Part shown: positions 11,830-25,471 of the stretch, one piece after another | How positions within the stretch are numbered: position 1 is the first letter of the stretch | Layout of the letters: each line of letters opens with the position of its first letter | Origin: Coriaria nepalensis | Lineage: Eukaryota; Streptophyta; Magnoliopsida; Cucurbitales; Coriariaceae | Direction: 5' to 3' | NCBI GenBank assembly: GCA_027186245.1 | Contig: CP114497.1 | Coordinates: 2,053,501-2,117,500 of the forward strand | Length of the DNA stretch: 64,000 nt | Translations under genes and position numbers: made by a program | The notes under the pieces: model-generated | The model's database searches: none | What the model was told of the DNA's origin: nothing | The model's input: only the letters and a program-made list of their open reading frames with translations

Positions 11830-14800
11830 CTACGGAAACTGGAACTTCATATAATCCTGCCTTCCAGAAGGAGGGCTAATATAAACCCAAAGCATGGAAA
11901 TGATGATCGAAAGCAATCCTGACCACACAAACACGATCGTAGGGACCCGCCCTCTCCTCCCCATCAACCCTTTCGCAAAAGGGTATAAATGACATAACAC
12001 CCAGAAGCTGAAGAACACACCTCCGACAAGCTTACTCCACTGTGGATAAACACTGTACATAGTCCTCGCCGCACCAACCCCTATCGCGATCACATTCACC
12101 ATCATGATCGTGATCGGTGGGACCATCAGAAAGCTCCACCTCACCTCGTACAGCTCAGCAAACTCATCTTCTCCTTCCTCGGGACCTGACGATTTGGAAG
12201 TCAACGTGAATGAAATGTCAACTCCCGCTATGACTTTTAGAATACCTTGTAGAACTGCCGCCGGATGAGCGCTTGTCCCTCCGATTAACCAGAACTGTTC
12301 GTTTCGCCACCATTCGTGGAGAGTGATTCCCGACCATCGGATTTCCAGAATCGCGAGTAGGCATAGCGTGATCGTGATGGTCAACAAGAAGACTAGAAAC
12401 GTGGCGGAGAGTGATTGGACAATGAATTGACCCGTAAATAGAGAGACAGCTGGCAGGAAGCAATAGGCTATGAGGAAGAACGAGGTGAAAGGATACATAC
12501 CGACGTTAAAATACGCCACCCGCTGTAAGAACTTCATCCGACGGCTAGCAAACAACGCGTTGTTACGGGAGAAGAAGATCTCGACGGATCCCGTGGCCCA
12601 CCTGAGCACCTGGTGAAGCCTGTCCGTTAGATTTATCGGTGCGGTCCCACGAAACGCATCACGTTTCGTCACGCAGTAAATAGACCTCCATCCACGGTTA
12701 TGCATTCTATAACCGGTCACAACGTCTTCCGTTACGGAACCGTAAATCCAACCCACTCGCTTACCCCATTCCGTTTTATCCTCGTAAAAGCAGGAAATTA
12801 CGCTTATAGCCTCAGCAACGGTCGCCGCATCTAACGGCTCACGTGGCACTGCCAACGAACCGGCCGGTCTACCATTATTACCCTTCCCTTGCAAATCCTT
12901 TAACAATCTTCCTTGAAACTCAGCAACAGGAATGGAAGCAGCTAAAGAAGTAGAATTCCCAAATCTCTTAGGCAAAAGCAATGATTCAATATCTAAGTCA
13001 TCTTCTTCTTCTTGATCCATATTAATAGGAATTGAAATCTCATCATCTTCTTTTTTAGACACCTTGTTCTTTTTTCTTAACAACATCTTGATCTTCCTCT
13101 GCCCGAAACAGCCATGATGCTCGGTCGCTCGAGGAGGGCTAAAACCGTAAATAGCCGTCCGTCGGAATATGCATCCTGTCCCTACATACATTGGACCTTG
13201 TAACCCGTCGAGAGCTCTCATGCTGACGTCGAAGAAAACCGTGTTATGATTAGCATACCGGTCACTAGGATCGATCCCTTCGAATCTCTGAGGAAATTGG
13301 ACGTAACAGATTCTGTCCCCACCTCGATCGAGCATGAAGCACATGCCTTCTCTAAGAGCCAAGGAGTTGTAGATGTAATGATCACAATCAAGGTTGAGAA
13401 TGAATGGACCGTTAGACATGATTGCGCTTGTACGGACCATAGCGTTCATGGCTCCGGCTTTCTTGTTGTGATCATATCCGGGACGTTTTTCTCGGGAAAC
13501 ATAAACTAGCATTGGAAGTCTTATGTCGACTTCTGTTGTGTCGATTAGATTCTCTGCATCCGATTCCGAGCCATAAACCGGTTCCGAATTTGGAGGAGCT
13601 AGCATTGCCTGTAACAGACAAGAAGAACCTATAACTAGTACTCGAAATGAAGATAATTAATTAATCACAGAAATACAGTAGAAGTTGAGTATTTAATTAT
13701 ATATAGTTACCTGAATTATTCCGGCATGGTCGCCTCTTGAATGGTCCGGTTCGGAAGAGGACCAAGTTCCAGGCCAATGAGAACCATCTGACATCCATGT
13801 TGCCTTAGGAACCTTAATAGGTTCTAGAGGATCAGTAGATCCTTTCATTTCCATTTGCTTCTTTTTTACTCTAAGTTCTTCATGAGCATTATAAGCATCG
13901 GATCGTCGCCTGATAGACTCAGGCAAAGAGTTAATCCTCACCTTAAACTCATCATATTCTCTCTTAACTCTTCTCCTCTCCCTTACGAAATCAAGCCGGA
14001 CTTTATTCCTTAAAAAATCCCGCTTCTGGCCGAAATAGGTCTCGGGATTCCTTGGCTCGATTTGATGTTTCCGGCAAAACGATACCCATATTCTCGCAAA
14101 GCTAGCAGTCTCGGCCAACGCCTCAAATGTCAATAGTGCCCCTCCATCATCTGATAAATAACAAGCCAACTTTTCAACCGGATAGTCAACTGCAAGTATG
14201 GAAAGGATGGTATTTGCTGTGACAAGAGGGGGCTCTTTTTCTGGGTCTGCTGTTGAGACGAAAACGTCAATGCCCGGAAGGTCGGATCGGCCTTTCGGAT
14301 TTCTGAGGTTGGGCGATTCGAACCGTTGTTTGAGAACAGAGAGATCGGTTACTCTGTTTACAGGGCAGAGTTTTGGGAGTTGGTCTAAAATCCATGAAAG
14401 GGCGAACCAACACTCGCAAGTGATGGACATTCCCCATAGCCACATTGCTTCTCTGTTTGGATGTCGGATCCTCCACGTGAGAAATAATCCGAGAGCTACT
14501 AGACGAATTACAACCAGCAACCTGCAAAGAGTACATATATTCATGACGATGAGGAAAAAAAAAAACAGAGCTTTTGAATCCTTAACTTAGAAAACAGAGT
14601 AAGCATCTAGCAACTAAAATCAAGGATTGGAAAATTATCTAGAAAAGTACAAAACGTTTACAAAATCAAAAGAAAAGAATAGCCTAAAAAAATCCATAGA
14701 AAACAGAGTTTTTGACATCTTATCAACTACATGATAACAGATAGCTTTGGAAACCTTAACGATTCTACAGGAGTAAATATTTCAATCACGCAATCTAACA

Positions 14801-15791
14801 AAGAAATGCTTGAAGTGAATAATTACCTGTAAGGACTCAGAATTGCAGCAGAGACATTGACTTTTCTGGTCAAAGGCCGTCTACTTCTCTCGCCAAAATC
14901 CGGAGGGTGTTCAAAACCATTAGCTCCATTATTCCCAACTCTATACCCATCGTTTGGCCAAACTGCATTTCCATACCCATAAGTGCCCTTAGTCTCAAAA
15001 AGCCAACGAGTATGATCAAAATCAGGCTGGGCCTTGAACGATTTCACGACAGAAAGCCTCTTATCAAGCTTCACATCCGCCATTGAACGCAAAGGCAGAG
15101 CTTGGTCCTCTGCCTCAGACCCTTCCTCCTCTTCCTCTTCTTCTTCTGCTTCCTTTTCTTCACCGTCACTATTATCTTTATACGGCTCTTTACAACCAGG
15201 ACAGTGCCCTCCTCCACTTCCTACACAATCCAAATAACAATCGCTACAAATCTTAAATCCACAATCACAAGGTGACCTCGACCCTTTAATTGCCTTATCA
15301 TCACAGCCTTTCATTGCGCATACCATCCCGGACTTAGTCGGTTGTTCAGATTGTTCCATCGACCGGTCTATCACGTACCCACGTGTCACTGAATTGAACC
15401 CTCCTGTGAAAAGGGTACCTGAAATAAAGCTGCTTTCCGGAAAATTGTTGGTAGAATTGTTGTTGTTGTTAAGTTCTTCAGTGAGGCTTGTTTGAGAGGC
15501 AGAGATTGGTTGGTGATCTGGCGTTGGAGGGATATGAACAGTGTAGGTGAGAATCTCTGAGTGTAGGTCCTCTCTGACATCATCTTTTGAGATAGAGAAT
15601 CGTTTTCGGAGAGGGGAATGTAGATTGTTCGAGAGTGAGGTTCGAGAAACTGGACTCGTTAGGCCCATGTTCCTGATCCCTCCTCCTCCTCCTCCTCCTC
15701 CTCCTCCTCCTCCCGAGCTAGTTTTAGTGCCTGATGAGATAGTTATGGTAACTGGAGAAGTAGAAGAAGGAGAAGAATTTGTTTTCACCAT
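11830..15791 (-). CDS. CSLD5: Cellulose synthase-like protein D (CSLD5-like)
   Basis: Three exons on the minus strand, 15791-14827, 14521-13711 and 13608-11830, join in frame to 1184 residues, the usual CSLD length. Features in order: a 12-Gly run (27-38); a RING-like Cys cluster (about 158-200, ending CPGCKEPYK); two membrane helices (about 323-370); the GT2 catalytic core with DDG (446-448), DCD (666-668), TED (885-887) and QVLRW (925-929); and about six C-terminal membrane helices ending MKFQFP. CSLD enzymes make beta-linked cell-wall polysaccharide in Golgi, plasma membrane or cell plate. The N-terminus ([10 protein letters not shown]) and the motif around HIPPTPDHQ fit the CSLD5 branch best, by recall. 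The first in-frame ATG is at 15791. All catalytic residues are intact. Confidence 0.95.
15678..15713 (-). repeat. (GGA)11 trinucleotide repeat coding for poly-glycine
   Basis: Eleven GGA codons plus one GGG encode 12 consecutive glycines in the N-terminal tail of the CSLD protein. This is a coding microsatellite, so its length probably varies between individuals. Confidence 0.9.
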
Positions 15792-16237
15792 TTTTTTTTC
15801 CAAGTTTGGAAGAAGAGAATCTGACAATGATCTGAGGAAAGATTTGAGTTAGGAGTAAATGTGGAAGTTTAAAAAGGAAACACAGGAAAGATCTTCGAAA
15901 TTCAAAAGCATTTCCCTTTTTTTTTTTTTGGATGAGGTGAGATTCGAGTGTGGAAGTACTCGTTTTTGAGGGGTTTGAAAAGATGGAAGGATAATGAGAG
16001 AGTTGAGGTAACGGTCGGATTTTTTTGATTTGGAATTCGGACAAGAGGGGTTTGAGGACAACGGTCGAGTGATCTGGGACGTCGATTTGATAAAGATCGC
16101 ATGGATGGCTTTTCAACTGAAATGGATAGTCTGCGGGGTCCACCCACTCTGGGGTTCTCTGGGTAGGAGAAAAGAGAGAAAAAAAAGTCAAAAAGGATGT
16201 AATAAAGTTATCAACGTTTGGTTAAGATTTAAATAAA

Positions 16238-17120
16238 GGGTAAATTAGTATAAATCTTTAAAATTTTGATAAATTTTAATAAATATTTAAAAATTTTAAT
16301 ATTATAATAAATATTTAATTTTAACTTTAAATTATATTAAATTTTTAATTCTGTTAAAATTTTATGAAATAATTATGAATATGTTATATAATTATTAAAT
16401 GATTATTTAAGTTTTAAATTTGATTAAAATTTAAATTTTTTTTATATTTTTATCCTTTGTAATTGGAATTTCATTTTTTTAATACAGTTTTTTTCTTAAT
16501 TTATTCTCCATCTCCACCACATCTGTACCATCATCTCCATCGTCGCTACTGTTAAAATAAAAAAATAAAAATAAAAAAATAAAAAATTATAATATTATAA
16601 AATTATTTTTTTAATATTTAGGAGAGAGAAAAAAAAAAGAAAAAAATTAAAATTTTTATATTTTTATATTTACGGTGGAGGTTGATGGTAATAGTAATGG
16701 ATCGCCAACATACAAATTTAAAAATTTTAAAAAGAGAAAGAGGGAGAAAATATATTAAAATTTTATTATTTTTATTCGGCATTGGAGGTTGGCAGTACCT
16801 GTGATGGTGGAGGAGGAAGATTGTGACTCTCGGTAAGTGGAAATGAAGAAGAAATAAAAATAAATAAGTAAAGTGAGTAAAAAAATTAAAATTAAATTAA
16901 ATAGGTAAAAATATAAATAAAAATTTTAAATCAGGTCAAATTTAGAATTTAAATAGTCACTTAACAGTCATACATGTGCATGATTATTTCATCTATTTTT
17001 AATAGAATTGATAATTTATTATAATTTAAATTTAAAATTAAGTATTTATTATAATTAATAAATTTATTAAATATTTATTATAATTTATACTAAATTTTAA
17101 AAAATTATCATAATTTTCCC
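16238..17120. mobile_element. Non-autonomous TIR element with about 215-bp terminal inverted repeats
   Basis: The left arm (16238 to about 16455), starting gggtaaattagtataaat, matches the reverse complement of the right arm (about 16906-17120, ending taattttccc) block by block, with small indels. Further inside, cca/ccacc clusters (16500-16550) pair with tggtgg clusters (16780-16830), so nearly the whole 883 bases fold back on themselves. There is no coding capacity. Long arms suggest a Mutator-like foldback MITE. The 9 bases flanking each end do not match, so no target duplication supports the exact ends. Confidence 0.65.
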
Positions 17121-19899
17121 ACGGTGAAAAGATGTAATTTTTCTCCTATAGTGAATCCGGCGATGGTATATACCCAAAAATAAAATAATAAAAAATTTAG
17201 TGATACCAAAATATAAATATTGAAAATATTGTGGTCATCATATGCATTTTTTCATTTTTAGCGGGCTATTGTTGTTAATAGACACCTTTTGGGCATGTTA
17301 AAAGAGGCTCCAATAAACTTAAGTGATACATAATCGAGCCCACACATGATAAATTATGGTTGTGTGGAGGGTGAATAACGGATATATGCCCGTTAATTTT
17401 CCGAAGGGATGTTAACCGCTCTTATGTGCACTTAACATTTTTTTTAAAAGGTCAATTTACCAAGTAAAATTTACTTTTTAAACTTCAAAGCATCTAGTAC
17501 AAATTACAAAGAGTCATAACTCACGATATGTTGAGTCATTCATAAACATCACAATTCACAACAAAACTTTGTATATTGCACAGTCCAAAATATGAAGGAG
17601 AAGGATAAGGGGAGAGGGCTAGCGGTGGTGTGGTGCGAGGACGCGATAGGTGTGATGACGGTGTGATGAGGAGAGAGATTAAAGCCTCTTAATGTTTGAA
17701 GGAAAATCCTAGAAAGGTAAGAAGATGAGAGGTGAACGGGTGAAGGGAGAGAGCCCATGTGTGTTTTAGGTAGGGGTGAGCTACCATGCCCAAACCACAC
17801 AATTCAGTTCGGTGCGGTTAGCGTTTCTCACACAAAAAGTTTGTGGTGTAGGAAGCCAATACTGACCCAAGTGGTACCCGTCGGGCCCCATTTTTCGGTG
17901 TGGCATGCAGAGCCTTGCACTGTAAATTTTTTTCCAATAAAACAAAAAAAAAAGCATATGAACTCTATTAATTTTTAGAAATGAATATATAAATACAAGT
18001 ACTAACAACATAGACTAGAAAATGGAGGTGATAAGTAAAAGAAAAAAAATTTGGAAACTTACAAACACAAACGTATAACACAATGTTCTTCGATTGCATA
18101 ATTGATAAATTATTAAAACTCGTGCAAAAGTAAGGATTTCTCTCTTTTTTCGGCCACCTCGACCAATTACAACAAGCACTCAAATTTTGGAACAATGTTG
18201 TTAATATTACACATCTTATTTAACACCCTTCATACTTCATATGTCATTCCATATTAACTGCAAGCAGTGAAGACAATACTAAAAGTGATGTGATCTAGTA
18301 AAATCACTGCAAACATGATGTTTTTTATCCGTTATTATGTCAATTTTTTTCCACATCTCTACTTCAAGGTATTAAAAAGTAGTACTTTTTGAATTTATGA
18401 CTCATAAATTCGAGATCAGATTTAAATTTTAATTTCATTTTCCAAGTTTGTGAGAACCTAAGAAAAAAAAAACATAAGTTGAAAAGTCAATGGATTAAGT
18501 AATAATAATAATAAAAATAATTATGAGCGTTAAATAATAATAAAAAAAATTAGGAGGTTAAATCATAATTTTTGAAACTAAAACCTCTTTTATTCTCTTG
18601 CTCCTGCCACAAGAACTTGAAAAGGAAATAAAAAATGGTTTCTTATTGTCTCACTCTCCTTCTCGTACTCTTCCTTTTCTTTCTAAATCCATGGCTAAAA
18701 TCTTTGAATGCATGACGGTTCCTTAAAATTTTTCATGGGTTTAGCCCGAATATCCTCTTAATTTCAGAAATCTAGTCAATGTTCCTTATATTTTAAAGAT
18801 TGAAGGTAAAAATCCTAGTCCCCAAATTTCTGAAATTCATCTTCTTAGCTTAATGAAATTTGTTCCTAGTACCTTGAAGGTTTGAATCTATTAGTTTAAT
18901 AGTAGGTGTTAATTTGTTAAATTGATTTGGATAATTAGAGTTATGAAGGAATTAGTAGGAAATGGGTTGAATGATAGTATTTATGTGTCATAGTAAAATT
19001 GGTATAGGAAAAATGAAGAAGATAATATTTGATATATAGATTATGGTGAAAATTGAGTTTAATCGGAATTAAGGTATACTAATTGAAGAAACTAAGTTGA
19101 AGGTGAGAATAGAGAACAAGATTAAATAAATAAATTTGATATCTTAGGATTTATGATTCATTATTTTTAAATTTAGGTGCATCGGCGACCATTTCCCATG
19201 AATCTTCGTAAGTCGGTTTTATTCGTGATCTTTTAGCGTATCCCACGATGAGTAAATGTTACATGATTAGATAAAAAAGTATTTTAAAATCTTCATGATG
19301 ATGACTGTTTTCTTTAATTCATATGATTTGATTTGGTTGACTATGGTGTGTTTAATTAAAATTGGAACATAAATATATTTAACTTGATCACTTGATTGCT
19401 ATTTACTATATGAAAAACTCGATATAAAATTTATTTGAAAGGCATGGACTAAGCGGGACAAGTATGTAAGAAACTAAGTTGCATATTGATTTTAAAATAT
19501 ATTCATGTTTCATGGCATGTACATGAATTCCCGATAAAGTTAATGACTGTCATAAGTGTAGTGATCATGACTGAATCATATGGCTAATAAATGCATTTAT
19601 GCATGCAGATTTGACTGAGATATGAATGTGTGTATTGTCTGATTGATTGGAAAAAGTCAAGATAACTGTAGCTATCAACAGTATTAATAGTCTTTGTGCA
19701 CTTCGATTTATTATATATATGACGTGTGCGGAGTCACGCGGGAATATTATTATTTTAGTCGTATATGACATGATAGTATATATTTCTAATAACTTGTGTT
19801 TGATGATGTGAATTATTTGTGGGGTTATATTATGATGTATTACTTGCATTAGGGTATTGATTCATTTCTTGAGTGCTCTTTTAGTCCAATTAGTATATG

Positions 19900-20581
19900 A
19901 GATTGTATATGCTCTTGGTATGAATTCATTGTGGTTTATCATGTAATTGATATGTTTGATAGATGTGATGAGATTTAACATGAGTATAATTGTTGATGAC
20001 ATTATATTGTTGAGTTACTTATGTGAATTTCCTTAGTGTGAAATTGGTATATTAGATTGAGACTTTGTTAATTATATATTTTCTGGTTGTACATGTTTAA
20101 AAGGAAATTTATCCTAAAAATGTAACTATTTAATATTTATTCAATGAGTTTCGACTCAACCCATTTTTCATTAAAATTTTTCCCTTCTCCAAATAGTTGA
20201 TTGTGCTTAGTTTGACATTCGAGATACCTTGTTAGGTGTTGATACTTTCTTTTTGTTGACCATTCCTCGTCAAGTTGTTTGGAACTTATTTTGATTCTTT
20301 TGTGGTCCACTTTTAAAAGGTAAATATGGTTCATGTGGACTAATAGGTCACTCCGTTGAACATATTCAACTTGTATTTGGATTTTAGTAATTAGTTGAAA
20401 GGATTTCATATAATTTATTCTCAGTTTTTATTATATATATATGTATATCCAGATGAACATATATATATCAATGTACATATATATGTATTATTAAGTTTAC
20501 ATGGTTACACTAAATGGCTTACATGGTTAGGAAATTTATCTATAGGGTCATTTGCCGGTCATGTTAAGTTTGGGTCGTGAC
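19900..20581. mobile_element. Probable 3' end of a Ty3/gypsy-type LTR (solo or decayed)
   Basis: The segment ends with gtttgggtcgtgaca at 20581, a terminus typical of many plant gypsy LTRs that end in GGGTCGTGACA. The preceding text (ttcaatgagtttcgactcaacccattt and the ggaaatttat...cattt region near the end) also reads like such LTRs as I recall them. No primer-binding site, gag or pol sequence follows, and I could not place the left end, which may lie as far left as about 18700. Confidence 0.4.
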
Positions 20582-22326
20582 AAAGTTCATCTTATCTTGA
20601 ATCCACAAGGGATATTAAATAAACAAGTAAAACAAGTAATACTAAACAATTATTATTTTTCAAGTATAAATAAATGAGTACTCTTTTAAAAAATACCTTA
20701 GTTTGATGCTAAATAACAAATGATGTTTAGTTATTAAGAGAAATTCTTGTATAAATAATGTCTATGGTGAACCAATCTACCTCAGTCGTATTTGTCACTT
20801 TCACACTATTATATTATATATTACATCAAACTAATGTATAATTGAGATAAATCGATCTATTAAAAAATATCTCAATTACTAAACGATATTTGAAAAATAT
20901 CTTAATTTAACATTTTTTTCCCAAAAAAAAAATTGAAAAATTGACTCCGCCTCGCACTGAAATGTACCGGGTTTGGTCGGGATAGGGGGTTTAAAAAAAA
21001 AAAGATCGGTGCAATTATAGGGATTGCATATCAAATTTTTGGCATGCTAGGATCCCAAAATCGCACCATATTCGCTTTATGGTTCTATAACTATTAGTTT
21101 TTAAGTGGTTTTTTTTTTAATAAAAATAAAAAGCGTACATATATAAGGGTTACATAAGGATGCGGATAATTAATTTGTTCAATATTATGATAAATTAAAA
21201 AAAAAAAAATTCACTTTTGTCATTTCAAAAATTTATTGTCAGGGTCGAAACAGAGAAATAAGAAATAATTGGGGGTGAAGACGAGAAAGGGAGCAAAATG
21301 TAGGGGGATGAAACAGCAAATTAAGCAAATAGTGAATGCACGTGATACGGATCAAGGCGTCGTCGAACCGTATATCCGATAGGGCGGGGGTTTATTTGTC
21401 GTTGACTAAAGGAGTCCGTCTCATCCCCTGTTTTGGACTCAAAACTACGTGCCTGCTCTTCTGTATCGTTTTATTCAATCTCTCTCTTTCATCGTGCTTG
21501 TATTTTTCTTCTTTTTTTTTTACTTCCCATAAAAAAAACACTTTCCCTTACGTTTTTCTTTTCTGTAACAATCTACCTCCGATATCACTATCCAATTCGG
21601 AAATTGCGATCGCCGGCAGGGTCCGCTTCAATCGCCGGTGAGTTTTCTCCTTTTTCTTTTTGTTGAATTTCTCCGATTTATGTGTTAGGTCTAGGGTTCA
21701 TCGCTTATCATTAGTTTTCCTCTGCTTTATGCCTCTTCTTAATTTTTCGGAAGATAATTTTCTTCTTCATGTTATGAAAAAGGGCATTCAATGGTAATCT
21801 GCTCGAGTTTCAATTTGATCAATTCTCCTTCCGTTTTACTTTGCATTGATTTTGAATTCGTTTTTTTTTTCCCTTAAAGCTTGTTGATTTTTAGTCTGAA
21901 GTTTCTTACATTGAGAATATAGTGATTTCTGTAAAGTTTGCTACTTAGATTAGAGAAATATATTGGTGCTACTTCGTTGAAATGTAAATAAGCAATGTGC
22001 TATCAAATTTCTTATTGTGTCTTAAGGCGTAATATTGGAGTTATGTAATTGCAGCGAAGGCATCTTAACAGGTCCGCATCCGACAAGGAGTCGTGTTGGA
22101 TGCTTGTTTCTTAACAGCATTGGCCTTAAAAGTTGCACCCTGAAGGTGTTCTAACTGGAATGAGAGAGCTTTTGCAGTTTTGCAGTAGAAGAAGCAGGCT
22201 CCTAGCTGTTCAGGTCAAATAGCAAAAGATAGACCAATTAAAACCGGGAGATAAAAGGGAACTAAATCTGGTTATGTTTAAGAAAAGATTGAAGAACATA
22301 TTCTAATTATTAAAAAAAAAAAAAAG

Positions 22327-24706
22327 ATGGTGAGTTTGAGACTCTTTCTGTTGTTTTCTTTTGTCTCCTTAGTGCTCTTTGGTTATGCTACAGCAGAGTT
22401 AGAACATGAAATCTCACAAAAGCTAAGAGCTTCACCAGACATAAATCTAGAAAGAAATGTTATGGATGGGGTTGGTACTGAGAGTTCCTTCAGTTTCGGG
22501 GATGATGCTAATGATTTACATGATGAGAGAAAAGGGGTAAGGAAAGTTTCAGTTTCAACTGTAGCAGTGTTAACATTAGCAATGGCTGCTGCCACTGGGC
22601 TTGGTGCAGTTCCATTCTTCTTCGTGGAGCTTGACCCTCAGTGGGCAGGTCTGTGCAATGGAATGGCTGCTGGGGTAATGTTGGCTGCTAGCTTTGACCT
22701 TATACAGGAAGGGCAAGAGCATGGTGCTGGAAATTGGGTTGTATTTGGGATCTTGGCTGGTGGTATATTCATTTTGCTTTGCAAGAAGGTATCAACCTTG
22801 TTGGTTTTAATTTTACGTTTCTGATATAATTTTTTCTGGGCCCCTATGACATTGTAAACTTGATCCTTTATGCTTAATTGTTGTTACTTTAGAAACTTGA
22901 ATGATTCTTTTTGCTTGAGTTGGACCTATAATTTCCCAGTAAATTGGTTCCAATATGATTTTTTTTTTCTTTAACATGTGAGGTAAACAGGTACTTAAAG
23001 GTTTGCTCTTAAAACTTCTCTAAAGATTGAAGAGTTTTTGCTAAACCTTACCGAGGAAATCAGTTGCTCGCTTTAACTGAATTGTCCAGGATTTCTGTTG
23101 GAAATGCTCTGAAATAGTGTTTTATATGTTATGATCTCATTTTTTCTTTTTTATATTTATTTTTTGTCTCTTATTGAATTTCAGTTTCTTGAAAGACATG
23201 GAGAAGTAAGTATGTTGGATATAAAGGGAGCAGATGCAGCTAAAGTCATCCTGGTAATTGGAATAATGACTCTTCATTCATTTGGAGAGGGATCTGGAGT
23301 TGGCGTCTCATTTGCTGGTTCTAAGGGTTTCTCTCAAGGCCTTCTTGTCACTTTAGCTATCGCCGTACACAATATACCTGAGGGTTTAGCTGTGAGTATG
23401 GTGCTTGCATCAAGGGGCGTTTCTCCCCAAAATGCCTTGTTATGGAGTGTAATTACATCTTTACCCCAGGTAAATGGGTTTTTACTTCATAGTAGAAAAA
23501 TCATAGCATCTTCACCTTAGTTGATTCCATTCATTGCCTATAATAAAAACCATATGTGGATGTAACAGCCCCTTGTAGCGGTTCCTTCATTCATATGTGC
23601 TGATGCATTCAGCAAGTTCTTACCTTTCTGCACCGGGTTTGCTGCTGGATGTATGATCTGGATGGTAGTTGCTGAGGTCTTGCCTGATGCATTCAAGGTA
23701 ATAATTACAATAATAACAACAATAATAATACTCCTTTTAATTTGCTTTCCTTTCAAACAACATGCTAATCATCTGATCCTTATTTCCTTAGGATGCCTCT
23801 CCATCACAGGTTGCTTCAGCAGCTACACTTTCTGTTGCGTTCATGGAAGCTCTAAGCACATTGTTTCAGAGTTTCAACCATGAATACAACTCGGAGGATG
23901 TTTCAGGATTCTTTGTCTCATTACTTTTTGGGCTCGGCCCTTTTCTTGGTGGCATTATTCTTGTCGCATTTGCTCTTGCTTTCCATCTTCAGCATGCTCT
24001 TTTAATGGGCTCAGCTTCTGGTATCGCCTTTGTCCTTGGTGCATGGCGGCCGTTACAACTACTTTTCTCCTCAAAAATGGGGTTCTTCCCCCTTATCTCT
24101 CTCCTTGCAATAGGAGCTTCTTTTGTTCATTTCTCAAACTCTTATCTTTTAAAAGTTTCGGGTCAGAAGAAGAGAGTATCTGCAATTGACTTACCTTCCC
24201 CTACCTCAGCGATAAGCATTCACACACTAGAGTCGTTCTTATCATGTGGGGCTATTGCCTTTCATGCTCTGGCCGAGGGGCTTGCGCTGGGAGTTGCTGC
24301 ACCAAAGGCTTATGGGCTGGGCCATCACATGGTCCTTCCGGTGTCTCTCCATGGGCTCCCTCGTGGGGCTGCTGTTGCGAGTTGCATCTTTGGTGCCACC
24401 GACAGCTGGCATGGGTCGCTTCTGAGTGCTGCTCTGATTGGATTCGTGGGCCCCATATCTGCTATCGGAACTATACTTGCTGGATTAGATGATTATAGTG
24501 GGTTGGATCATGTGATGGCGCTTGCTTGTGGAGGATTGCTTCCTGCTTTTGGAAGTATAATCAGGAGAGCAGCCCGATTGGATTCAAGGAGAAGCAGTTG
24601 TGGGCTCGTCATGGGCGTGGTCTTTGCTGTGTTGTGTTTGATGTGCACTAAGTTGGTTTGCTTGCATACACCATACTGCAACTCTGCACCCGAGGCTGTC
24701 CGATGA
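22327..24706 (+). CDS. ZIP-family metal (zinc) transporter, At3g08650-like
   Basis: Four exons, 22327-22788, 23185-23469, 23569-23697 and 23792-24706, all phase 0, give 596 residues. A signal peptide (about 1-23) and an acidic luminal segment lead into the ZIP membrane domain, which starts with VSVSTVAVLTLAMAAATGLGAVP. Diagnostic metal-site helices are LHSFGEGSGVG, AVHNIPEGLAVSM and AFHALAEGLALGVA. The second contains the HNxPEG signature of ZIP transporters; these move Zn2+ and related ions into the cytosol. A long insertion separates the two halves, as in the Arabidopsis protein annotated as putative zinc transporter At3g08650 (about 619 residues, by recall). An untranslated first exon is likely upstream. 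The substrate is inferred from the family. Confidence 0.92.
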
Positions 24707-25471
24707 TATATCGGATTTATTTACTGCCTTTAGTTGAGATATTGTGTGATTATATTTTCTCCTTGAAGTTCCATGTGATTAGTAAGTACATTCATAATCC
24801 CTTAATAATAGATGAAAGATTTGTTAGGGGGAATCCTTGGAACTTTTCTCTCTTGATGTTCATAGAGGTAAGGGTGACATGACATACAAATACATACAAA
24901 ATCATATACTCGCATTCTTTTATGGTTTAATGGAAGATATCCATTCAGTTTTCATTTTTATACTGTTCTGCTCAGTTTCTTGGCTTCTTTAAGAATGAAA
25001 AGCCTTAGGCTTGAAGAGGCATATTTGTTAAGAGTCTCTGTTCCTTAAGCAGTTCAGCTGAATCTTCTTAGTCATAATATGAATGTGTCGTTTTTACACT
25101 TCTATGTTTGCGGCTCGGGTGACTCCCAAGCGAGAGCAGATTCATAACCTTAATATACTATTTTTTTAGATGATACTGTTGATTAAACCGGTAAGGCGCG
25201 TGAAGAAATTCTCCGATAATAATATGATATTAAAAATATTTGATATTTTCTTTGGACCGAAAACTGATTTCTCAATCATCAATGTTTCATTGGGGGCTTT
25301 ACATTGTATTTCCAAATGCGGAGAAAAGGTTTGGAAGTCGGTCTAACAAACACTTTTAAGGTACGGAGAGGTTACAAGAAAATGCTCCTAACTATATACA
25401 ACTCCCACCCCACCTCTGTTCAAGAGACCAAAAGTTATATCAAGTTTCTGAACCAGACTAGGCAATTACGA
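24707..25471. other. Convergent 3' flanks of the ZIP and SYP4 genes
   Basis: No further gene is seen. The stretch holds the 3' untranslated regions of the two converging genes. Short open frames here are not supported. Confidence 0.6.

Larger units (their letters stand above)
15792..22326. other. Intergenic: two promoters, an inverted-repeat element and LTR remnants
   Basis: The left 400 bases are the promoter and leader of the CSLD gene on the minus strand. The middle holds a long inverted-repeat element (16238-17120), unclassified DNA with no coding potential (17120-19900), and an LTR-like segment ending at 20581. The right end, from about 21330, is the promoter and a probable non-coding first exon of the ZIP transporter: an exon ending near 21640 (cgccg/gtgagt) and resuming at 22055 (gcag/cgaagg). 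Confidence 0.55.

Noticed and set aside
13246..13509. Plus-strand frame inside the CSLD third exon
   Set aside because: It is antisense to highly conserved CSLD codons, hence a shadow of the real gene.
15792..15827. Possible 12-residue N-terminal extension of the CSLD protein
   Set aside because: The upstream in-frame codon is TTG, not ATG, and MVK at 15791 matches the known start of CSLD5.
17766..17930. taggggtgag at 17770 followed by ggttcggtgcggtt-like text, suggestive of a hAT element end
   Set aside because: I could not find a matching inverted end or a target duplication within several kilobases.
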